From contig JAJRQS010000331.1 of the NCBI GenBank assembly GCA_024280135.1, positions 1 to 6,106 of the forward strand: a DNA stretch of 6,106 nt. Reading direction: 5' to 3'. Positions within the stretch are counted from its first letter, which is position 1. The number at the start of each line of letters is the position of its first letter. A program made the translations under genes and the position numbers. The DNA is from Bacteroidota bacterium. Lineage in GTDB: Bacteria; Bacteroidota; Bacteroidia; Chitinophagales; Saprospiraceae. This document shows, one piece after another, positions 1 to 5,320 of this stretch. The notes under the pieces are model-generated. The model was not told the origin of the DNA and ran no database searches. It worked only from the letters and a program-made list of their open reading frames with translations.

Positions 1-468
1 AAGCCCTTCACATTTGCTTTTAGAGGAATGCATTTTGGACGCTATGGACGCAACGCAAACAACCTCTACCCAATTTATTTGGGTAACCCAACGCTCGTAA
101 GAGGTTTTCACAAAATGGATCAAGCGACACTTCATCGAGTTTTGGGGAGCAAAGTTGCCGTTTTCAATGCAGAAGTAAGGCTTCCATTCTCTGGTCCCAA
201 GCGACTAGCCTTAATCCCCTCCAAATACTTTTTGACCGATCTCAACTTATTCTTCGACAGTGGTTTAGCGTTTAATGATACGAATCAATTCAAAGCAGAA
301 TTTAAAGATACGAATATAGAACCGTTAACCTTGATGAGTGTCGGCGCATCCTTACGGATAAATCTTTTTGGTGCTATTATTATTGAGCCTTATTATGCCA
401 TCCCAATAGGAGAAGATGTTAGACAAGTAAACACTGGGTTTGGCATCAATTTTAGTCCAGGTTGGTAA
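1..468 (+). CDS. Outer-membrane beta-barrel protein, Omp85/surface antigen (D15)-like, C-terminal fragment
   Basis: The reading frame is open from base 1, so only the last 155 residues are visible and the N-terminus lies to the left of the window. The visible part looks like the end of a 16-stranded Omp85-superfamily barrel. It has a VRGF motif at visible residues 33-36 (bases 97-108), matching the conserved loop-6 xRGF/Y motif of BamA/TamA-type proteins. Alternating polar/hydrophobic strands follow (VAVFNAEVRLPF, FLTDLNLFFDSGLAF, ASLRINLFGAIIIEPYYAIP), and the chain ends in an aromatic residue (FGINFSPGW), as expected for a barrel-assembly signal. The protein should sit in the outer membrane. 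In Bacteroidota such C-terminal barrels occur in BamA/TamA homologues and also behind TolB-like PD40 propeller domains; the missing N-terminus would decide between these. The FNAEVRLPF...FFDSGLAF pattern slightly favours the PD40-barrel type, which is inference. The gene ends in TAA and is followed after 81 bp by the rhodanese gene on the same strand. Confidence 0.8.
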   Translation, partial: KPFTFAFRGMHFGRYGRNANNLYPIYLGNPTLVRGFHKMDQATLHRVLGSKVAVFNAEVRLPFSGPKRLALIPSKYFLTDLNLFFDSGLAFNDTNQFKAEFKDTNIEPLTLMSVGASLRINLFGAIIIEPYYAIPIGEDVRQVNTGFGINFSPGW

Positions 469-524
469 GCTGAGGCAATTTACCCATGTGACTAGCATCA
501 CGCTAGCAGCACGCAAAAAGCCTT

Positions 525-532
525 TACCTTTG
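525..532 (+). promoter_or_regulatory. Candidate Bacteroidota -7 box for the rhodanese gene
   Basis: TACCTTTG matches the Bacteroidota primary-sigma -7 consensus TAnnTTTG at every fixed position. It ends 17 bp before the ATG at 550, which would give a leader of about 10-13 nt. No convincing TTG/TTTG -33 element lies 19-21 bp upstream, so the call rests on one box only. If real, the rhodanese is transcribed independently of the upstream barrel gene. Confidence 0.4.
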
Positions 533-549
533 AGCTAAAATTAAAACCA

Positions 550-831
550 ATGACTTTAAGAGACATCATCAACCACCCTACTGTAACAATTATTGATGTA
601 CGTGAACCCTGGGAGTTTGATGCTGGGCATATTCCAAATGCGCTCAATATTCCTTTGGCTCAATTAAAGAGTAATCTTCTCGTCGTGGATGATTTTTCCA
701 AACCTATACTACTCTGTTGCGAATCTGGTAATCGAAGCCAACAAGCCCATACCGTTCTCATTGCCAAAGGAAAAGAAAAAGTCTATGATGGTGGCGGCTG
801 GAGGGATTTGAATAATATGATTTTTGATTGA
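550..831 (+). CDS. Single-domain rhodanese-like sulfurtransferase
   Basis: This 93-residue protein is one complete rhodanese domain. Visible marks are the DVREPWEF segment at residues 16-23, followed by GHIPNALNIPL (26-36), the active-site loop C-E-S-G-N-R at 57-62 with Cys57 as the expected persulfide-carrying nucleophile, and the closing GGGW at 81-84. The six-residue CxxGxR loop is the form found in sulfurtransferases of the GlpE/PspE type rather than in Cdc25-like phosphatases. A second cysteine, Cys56, sits directly before the catalytic one. There is no signal peptide or membrane segment, so it should be cytoplasmic. The family moves sulfane sulfur from a donor such as thiosulfate or a protein persulfide to cyanide, thioredoxin or another acceptor; the physiological partner cannot be told from this context. 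At 93 residues it is slightly shorter than usual but has all core motifs. No Shine-Dalgarno is visible before the ATG (AAATTAAAACCA). It ends 2 bp from the convergent ung stop codon. Confidence 0.93.
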   Translation: MTLRDIINHPTVTIIDVREPWEFDAGHIPNALNIPLAQLKSNLLVVDDFSKPILLCCESGNRSQQAHTVLIAKGKEKVYDGGGWRDLNNMIFD

Positions 832-833
832 AG

Positions 834-1505
834 TTAATCCAAGTTCCAATTAATCGGTTCTAGTCCTTGTTCTTTTAAGATGCGATTCGTTTCCGAAAAA
901 TGTCCACATCCTTGAAAACGATTCCTTGCAAGCGGAGAAGGGTGAAATGCAGTCAAAACATGGTGCTTAGTATCATCAATTAGTACTGCTTTGGCTTGCG
1001 CAAAACGCCCCCACAACAAAAAAACAACTCCTTGCTTTTTTTCCGAAAGGAGCCTAATGACACTATCTGTAAACTGCTGCCAACCTATTTTTTGGTGCGA
1101 ACCTGCCTTCCCTTCTTCCACCGTTAAAAAGGCATTCAATAGAAACACGCCTTGTTCCGACCAAGATGATAAATCGCCATGATCCGGAATTTCAAAACCA
1201 ATATCCCGATGCAATTCCTTATAAATATTTTTTAAGGAAGGCGGAATCCTAACGTCTACTGGAACTGAGAATGACAAACCCATTGCTTGCCCTGCTCGAT
1301 GATAGGGATCTTGCCCTAAAATTACTACGCGCACATCATCAAAAGGGGTCTTACTAAAAGCGTTAAATATGAGATCCTCAGGCGGAAAGATGGTCTTCCC
1401 CGCTGCCTTTTCCAGGTCTATAAAAGTCGTTAATTTTTCAAAATACAACTGCCCAAATTCTTTCTTCAGTACAAGTTTCCAAGCATCCTCAATCCTAATA
1501 TCCAT
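834..1505 (-). CDS. ung: Uracil-DNA glycosylase, family 1
   Basis: This 223-residue enzyme removes uracil from DNA, whether from cytosine deamination or dUTP misincorporation, and starts base-excision repair in the cytoplasm. All family-1 signatures are present: the water-activating loop GQDPYH at residues 64-69 with catalytic Asp66, the uracil-stacking Phe79 in GLSFSV, the PPSL proline-rich loop at 88-91, LLNAFLTV at 122-129 with the uracil-reading Asn124, LLWGRFAQAK at 163-172, and the His188 loop HPSPLA at 188-193 with intercalating Leu192. The SSWSEQGVF stretch (113-121) is also typical. Length and motif spacing agree with the E. coli enzyme (Asp64, Asn123, His187, Leu191), so the protein appears intact and active. 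The ATG at 1505 is preceded by a weak AAAGGT 2 bp upstream. It lies 28 bp downstream of the PD-(D/E)XK nuclease stop codon on the same strand, with no terminator between, so the two are probably one transcript devoted to DNA repair. Confidence 0.97.
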   Translation of the reverse strand: MDIRIEDAWKLVLKKEFGQLYFEKLTTFIDLEKAAGKTIFPPEDLIFNAFSKTPFDDVRVVILGQDPYHRAGQAMGLSFSVPVDVRIPPSLKNIYKELHRDIGFEIPDHGDLSSWSEQGVFLLNAFLTVEEGKAGSHQKIGWQQFTDSVIRLLSEKKQGVVFLLWGRFAQAKAVLIDDTKHHVLTAFHPSPLARNRFQGCGHFSETNRILKEQGLEPINWNLD

Positions 1506-1533
1506 TACCTTTATTTAATCATGACAACAAGGA

Positions 1534-4239
1534 TCAGCTATCTACCTCTCCGAGCAAAGCGCCAAAATCATCAAACATATAACTTTCTGTTCTTTGCGGT
1601 AGTAATTCAAAAATACTATCTCCATATAATTCATCTAGTGCTGGGATACTTTCTGTGATTCGAAGTTCAAGCTGTCCATTTTTTAATTGTTCAAACCTCC
1701 AGTCTAATGTCTTCAATAACTTTCCATACATCTCATCATAAACCTCACTAGACAGGTTTTTAGCAGGCACTAAATCAGCTGCTTTAAACAAGCCATCTTG
1801 GCGAGTCAAAAACAAACTATCTTTAATAATATAAAAACAAGTATCTAACCATTCCGTTTCCTTTCCAAAATACTTAGCATAAAGCATCAATTGAATATCC
1901 TCTTTGTTCTTAAACATTAATTTTCGATATCCTTTCCCGCCCCATTTTAGATCTACTATTAAAAATTGACCGTTTCTTTCTAGGACAACATCCGTAATTC
2001 CTTTAATAGGATTCACCCCTAATTTCCCAGTAAGTGTTTCTTCTAATGCGACAACTTTCCAGCCATTCTCCCGGATGGCATGTACAAAACTTAAAAGCGA
2101 TAAAAATAACTTTTTCCGAAAGGCCGCCAAATCAGGTTCTTTTCCATATTCCAAAAAAGGCAAGCCTTCCGCTTTAATCAAATTCATAAAAATAGGCCCA
2201 AACCATTCACTAATCTCCTCATTATCAGCCAAGTGTAATTCTTTCAACATCATCAACTCAAAAGCTTTGTGGGCGATATTCCCCATAATTGCATTGACCT
2301 CTTTTATCTTTTTAAGTGAGCTACCATAGAGTTTCATCTGCTTACGCAAAACCCAAGTATGTGGATAATAAAGAAAGGTTTCTAGACCCGTCACAGAAAA
2401 TTGGTTGTCTGGGCTTGCCACCTCAACAGGATTAATCTGCGTAAGGGGCGGTTCATAAAAATCAGATTTTGGCAGTACATTTTCCATGGGTCGCTGTGCA
2501 AACAGATCCGATTTATTAGAAACAGTAATGACCTCTATATTCTCAATCATTGCCTCCAGTTCAAAATGTAAAGGGTGCTTGTCTGCATACTTTCCTTCTA
2601 CTTTTTCAGGCACTACAAATATCAATCGATCCTGCGTTAAGTAAAATGGTTGATAACGCATCCATCTACGTAACTTATTTTGGCTAGCCGGCAATGTCAA
2701 TATAACACCCTTATTTGTTAAGAAATCAATTTCCTTTTTTACACATTTTGTAGGTATGTAATCGTTGCCAGTAGCCACAAAATTAAACCAAATAATTTCT
2801 TTAGCTGGAAAGACAATAGCACCTGGGTTTTGAGAAAAATTGGAAGCGCCTACTTCTCTTTTTTTGAAAGTGGCCGGAGTAGCCTGGATCACAATTTGCG
2901 TTAATTTCTCTAGCTCCAACAAAGAAACCGTTTCCTCTTCAAGCGCATCCAACAAATCTAATAAATCTAATGACAAACGATAGATACTATGATAGATAGC
3001 TCCTGCATAGGTACTTCCTAATCTACTTTTTGCCCACGCCACTAAATGCTGATACAAACTAAAGACTTCTGCTTTAGGAACCCTTGCCTTTTGGGAATAA
3101 GTCTTTCTTTCAAACCAAAATCGATACTCAAACATAGCCTTAGCTTTGTCCTCATCCTCTATGTGCGTGGAATTTTGAAAATTAGACAAAGCATGAGCCC
3201 AATTATCATTATCAAACCCAGGACGTTGTTGTAACGCATCCCCTAGTCTAGCCGACAAATGATTATGTAAAGGAGAATAAGGTAAATTCAGAAACTCTAA
3301 AATTTTACCCAAATCCACTGGAAACCACAAAAAACTATGGGCTAGTTTTATTAATTGTTGTGAAGGTCTTAAGTCTGAAACCGAACTATTGCCAGATACT
3401 GGTAAGCCATCCGATTCAAAAATCAAATCGGGTAATTTTAATTCTGGCGGCATGATGAAGAAAGGCAATTCTTTCTGTTTACTTTGATAGTGAAAGGATA
3501 TAGATTCTATCCCATCATAATCTCTAGGCACTTGATAAATAAGTAAACTACCATCCCCTTTTAATTTTACTTTTTCGCCCTTAAAACTTTGCTCTTGAAT
3601 AATTTTTGTTAGCGCTCCTAAATCATTTCTTTCTTTTTTCGGCTCCCCTAACACACTAGGAATCAAGTCTTTATCTAAAACTGTAACGCCTTCATCCATC
3701 AAAGATTTAAAAAATCTTTGCCAATGAACAGGTAGAAGATGAAGCGGTTCAACTAAGGTGATTTCAACGCCTTGTAATATTTCGGCATCTAAATCAGACT
3801 CCACTTCTATAAATCTATCCGCAAAACCATTATTCAATATTCGGCTGTAAGATGGTTTACCTTTTTTTATTAGGAATTCATTTGTGAAAGCTTCTAAGTC
3901 ACTTAAATCTTTAAGTCGTTTGGGTGCGTTTTCATCCGATTCAAAATTCCATAGAGCCAACCTCAATTCATCTCGTAGTGCCAAAATAGCTTCAGTCGCC
4001 CCATAAGAATCCACTTCAAATGAATTTGCAAAAAACACATCTTGTTTTTCCGCTAAGTAAGCAAAAAGCACTTTCCTGAAAAAAGTGGTTCGTAGCCATT
4101 GATAATTTTTAGCGGGCCAAGCGAATCCTAGCTGCTGTTCTAGCCATCTCAAAAAATCCTTTTGCCCAAAGAAATAAACCCCCTCCTTTTCGTGAAAGGT
4201 AGAAGCGTCTAACGAAATTCCAAATATTATTTTCTGCAT
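1534..4239 (-). CDS. PD-(D/E)XK nuclease family protein, AddB/RecB-like, with degenerate helicase-like N-terminus
   Basis: This is a large protein of 901 residues counted from the ATG at 4239. The C-terminal RecB-type nuclease domain spans about residues 615-805. It has GNIAHKAFE at 653-661 (His657), a Glu pair at 733-734, GITDVVL with metal-binding Asp750, the IVDLKWGG motif with Asp763 and Lys765 as the D-x-K pair, and QLMLYAKY with Gln783 and Tyr787. This order (H, E, D, DxK, QxxxY) is that of RecB/AddB nucleases. The first 600 residues have no Walker A (GxGKT) motif. Segments such as YGATEAILALRDEL (79-92) and HPLHFELEAM (555-564) recall the inactivated helicase-like region of AddB-type proteins, so the expected role is end processing of double-strand breaks with a UvrD-like helicase partner not encoded here. 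Only two cysteines (499, 801) are present, so the AddB iron-sulfur cluster is absent. An in-frame TTG at 4273-4275 could extend the protein by 12 residues, but it falls on the predicted -33 box; the ATG is preferred. First gene of a probable operon with ung. Confidence 0.87.
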   Translation of the reverse strand: MQKIIFGISLDASTFHEKEGVYFFGQKDFLRWLEQQLGFAWPAKNYQWLRTTFFRKVLFAYLAEKQDVFFANSFEVDSYGATEAILALRDELRLALWNFESDENAPKRLKDLSDLEAFTNEFLIKKGKPSYSRILNNGFADRFIEVESDLDAEILQGVEITLVEPLHLLPVHWQRFFKSLMDEGVTVLDKDLIPSVLGEPKKERNDLGALTKIIQEQSFKGEKVKLKGDGSLLIYQVPRDYDGIESISFHYQSKQKELPFFIMPPELKLPDLIFESDGLPVSGNSSVSDLRPSQQLIKLAHSFLWFPVDLGKILEFLNLPYSPLHNHLSARLGDALQQRPGFDNDNWAHALSNFQNSTHIEDEDKAKAMFEYRFWFERKTYSQKARVPKAEVFSLYQHLVAWAKSRLGSTYAGAIYHSIYRLSLDLLDLLDALEEETVSLLELEKLTQIVIQATPATFKKREVGASNFSQNPGAIVFPAKEIIWFNFVATGNDYIPTKCVKKEIDFLTNKGVILTLPASQNKLRRWMRYQPFYLTQDRLIFVVPEKVEGKYADKHPLHFELEAMIENIEVITVSNKSDLFAQRPMENVLPKSDFYEPPLTQINPVEVASPDNQFSVTGLETFLYYPHTWVLRKQMKLYGSSLKKIKEVNAIMGNIAHKAFELMMLKELHLADNEEISEWFGPIFMNLIKAEGLPFLEYGKEPDLAAFRKKLFLSLLSFVHAIRENGWKVVALEETLTGKLGVNPIKGITDVVLERNGQFLIVDLKWGGKGYRKLMFKNKEDIQLMLYAKYFGKETEWLDTCFYIIKDSLFLTRQDGLFKAADLVPAKNLSSEVYDEMYGKLLKTLDWRFEQLKNGQLELRITESIPALDELYGDSIFELLPQRTESYMFDDFGALLGEVDS

Positions 4240-4243
4240 GGTG

Positions 4244-4276
4244 TAAAGATAAGAAAAGTTTATGTTGTTGTTCAAT
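4244..4276 (-). promoter_or_regulatory. Candidate Bacteroidota promoter for the nuclease-ung operon
   Basis: Read on the minus strand, ATTG at 4276-4273 is followed by a 21-bp spacer and then TATCTTTA at 4251-4244. This fits TTTG-N19-21-TAnnTTTG with one mismatch in each box. The -7 box ends only 4 bp before the ATG at 4239, so transcription would begin at or next to the start codon, giving a leaderless or nearly leaderless mRNA. The placement argues against translation from the upstream in-frame TTG, whose bases form the -33 box. Confidence 0.45.
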
Positions 4277-4290
4277 TGTTCCGTTTTGGT

Positions 4291-4490
4291 GTATCACATA
4301 ATGCACAGATTTTGGTAGTTTATCGCATAATAAGGAGTTGTCGTCTTTATTAAAGCCTATCTATCTACCTAGACAGTCAGGTCTCGACAGCTGTACGGGA
4401 ACGGCAAAATATTTTTATAACATAATGAACGGATCGGTGAAAAAGTGCAAATTGTTATATGCACTCTGTTTTTGTGCAAGAATGTGATAC
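4291..4490. repeat. Imperfect inverted-repeat pair bounding a 200-bp span
   Basis: GTATCACATAATGCACA at 4291-4307 is mirrored by TGTGCAAGAATGTGATAC at 4473-4490, whose reverse complement is GTATCACATTCTTGCACA. The outer nine bases (GTATCACAT) match perfectly and the inner TGCACA also matches, with a 2-versus-3-base difference between them. The arms point outward like terminal inverted repeats, or like two operator copies in opposite orientation. No target-site duplication is visible in the flanks and no transposase lies nearby, so a small non-autonomous element is only one reading. Confidence 0.45.
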
Positions 4491-4567
4491 AAGCTTCCCA
4501 CTCGTATCGAGTTAAGAATTTTATGAATGAGTAACATAAATAAACGTTAATGTTTTTATTGCCATAA

Positions 4568-4599
4568 TTTGTTTCCTGTGTGTTTTATACTTATATTTG
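4568..4599 (+). promoter_or_regulatory. Bacteroidota-type promoter for the 229-residue protein gene
   Basis: TTTG at 4568-4571, a 20-bp spacer, and TATATTTG at 4592-4599 match the Bacteroidota primary-sigma consensus TTTG-N19-21-TAnnTTTG perfectly at all fixed positions. The expected start of transcription is about 4603-4607, leaving a leader of roughly 10 nt before the ATG at 4616. This is the best promoter in the window. Confidence 0.62.
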
Positions 4600-4615
4600 T
4601 GCAAACAATGAATAA

Positions 4616-5305
4616 ATGCGCAAACAAGGATTTTATAGAAAACACAATTTTCCAGATGCAGATCTCTATGCGATGGTCGTAGAAAGGCTTAAATATGCCC
4701 AACGTGACTTGAAAGAGATGAAGAGTTTTGGTATGACTGCTGCAAAATTAAAAGCCATTCAAGCCCGTGCTTTGACCTTTTATAATTTACCCAATGATGA
4801 TGAATTAGTGGGAAATCAGATGGTCTTTACGGATAAAAAATATGACAAAGCCAATTTGCTAAAAGCCGCTATTCGTGCAGTGATGACACGCGTTGCCATG
4901 AAATACGGGCAACGCTCGGGTCGGTACAGAGCGTATGGGACTGCCAAATTATCAGATATGACCGATGCTCAATTATTATTTTGTGGACGTAGAGTCGCTA
5001 GAGTTGGGCGCAAACAATTAAACCTGCTTGCCGATACGGGATTGAATGAAAATGCATTAATGCGTGTGCAAAAAGCCGCTACTGAATTTGAAAAAGCAAT
5101 GAACATCCAACAAGACAAAATTGCTGAGCGGGATATAGCCGTCGAAAAAAGGGTTACTCTCGGCAATCAATTCTATGACGACTTAATCAAACTATCAGAT
5201 ATTGGAAAGTCGATTTGGGATAACCAAAATAAAACATATTACGAGCAGTACGCCGTTTACGAAAGTAATAATGAACAGAAAAAAAAGCGTAAAAAGAAAG
5301 ATTGA
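4616..5305 (+). CDS. Conserved-looking hypothetical protein, all-helical with lysine-rich C-terminal tail
   Basis: I do not recognise this 229-residue protein. It has no signal peptide, no membrane segment and no catalytic motif that I can name. Its composition suggests a helical protein. Long amphipathic stretches lie at about residues 13-38 (rich in Tyr, Lys and Glu), 41-56, 75-98 (AAIRAVMTRVAMKYG), 113-139 and 143-199. A strongly basic segment lies at 99-111 and another at 124-135 (GRRVARVGRKQ). The chain ends in KKKRKKKD after a Tyr-rich segment (YYEQYAVYES). The basic patches would suit binding to nucleic acid or to an acidic surface, which is inference only. A TAA stop lies directly before the ATG, so the start cannot be further upstream. 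No Shine-Dalgarno is visible. It has its own strong promoter and is divergent from the nuclease-ung operon and convergent with the barrel gene to its right, so it appears to be a single-gene unit. Coding character resembles the neighbours. Confidence 0.85.
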   Translation: MRKQGFYRKHNFPDADLYAMVVERLKYAQRDLKEMKSFGMTAAKLKAIQARALTFYNLPNDDELVGNQMVFTDKKYDKANLLKAAIRAVMTRVAMKYGQRSGRYRAYGTAKLSDMTDAQLLFCGRRVARVGRKQLNLLADTGLNENALMRVQKAATEFEKAMNIQQDKIAERDIAVEKRVTLGNQFYDDLIKLSDIGKSIWDNQNKTYYEQYAVYESNNEQKKKRKKKD

Positions 5306-5306
5306 A

Positions 5307-5320
5307 GAATCACTCGATTC
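5307..5320 (-). terminator. Weak hairpin between convergent genes, possible terminator for the right-hand barrel gene
   Basis: GAATC-ACTC-GATTC forms a 5-bp stem with a 4-base loop, filling almost all of the 15-bp gap between the two convergent stop codons. Read on the minus strand it is followed by a T-rich stretch (TTCAATCTTTCTTTTTACGC), which is the complement of the lysine codons ending the 229-residue protein. The stem has only two GC pairs, so terminator activity is uncertain. On the plus strand no T-run follows. Confidence 0.3.

Larger units (their letters stand above)
4240..4615. other. Divergent intergenic region between nuclease and 229-residue protein genes
   Basis: This 376-bp AT-rich stretch contains no credible gene. 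It holds a promoter for each flanking gene (about 4244-4276 on the minus strand and 4568-4599 on the plus strand), an imperfect inverted-repeat pair at 4291-4307 and 4473-4490, and five GTGCA/TGCAC words. Several short palindromes are also present: CTTTA-T-TAAAG at 4345-4355, ACAGCTGT at 4387-4394 and ACTCG-TAT-CGAGT at 4500-4512. A degenerate CTAN tetranucleotide run lies at 4357-4372. No tRNA cloverleaf and no strong terminator was seen. The stretch is longer than two promoters need, and the part between 4308 and 4470 remains unexplained. Confidence 0.7.

Noticed and set aside
464..484. GGTAA...TTACC inverted repeat over the stop codon of the barrel gene
   Set aside because: A five-base stem with an 11-base loop is within chance expectation.
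492..506. CTAGC-ATCAC-GCTAG hairpin as a terminator of the barrel gene
   Set aside because: The stem is only 5 bp and no T-run follows; it may be incidental.
991..1182. 63-codon plus-strand frame inside ung
   Set aside because: It lies fully antisense to the strongly supported ung gene, and its translation shows no motif or plausible start signal.
2075..2329. 84-codon plus-strand frame inside the nuclease gene
   Set aside because: It is antisense to the nuclease domain, where the opposite frame carries conserved catalytic motifs; composition is that of a shadow frame.
3046..3234. 62-codon plus-strand frame inside the nuclease gene
   Set aside because: It is antisense to the intact nuclease frame, with no promoter and no recognisable protein features.
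4109..4306. 65-codon minus-strand frame overlapping the start of the nuclease
   Set aside because: It overlaps the nuclease N-terminus in another frame, and its start lies in the inverted-repeat arm; no conserved character is seen.
4240..4615. tRNA, small RNA or CRISPR in the large intergenic region
   Set aside because: No cloverleaf with a TTC-loop signature, no regularly spaced repeats and no strong terminator hairpin were found; the repeats seen are an inverted pair and short words.
4608..4682. Alternative ATG at 4608 for the gene following the promoter
   Set aside because: Its frame closes after 24 codons and is not that of the long protein, whose own frame has TAA directly before ATG 4616.
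4969..5166. 65-codon minus-strand frame inside the 229-residue protein gene
   Set aside because: Antisense shadow of a gene with its own good promoter; no motif.
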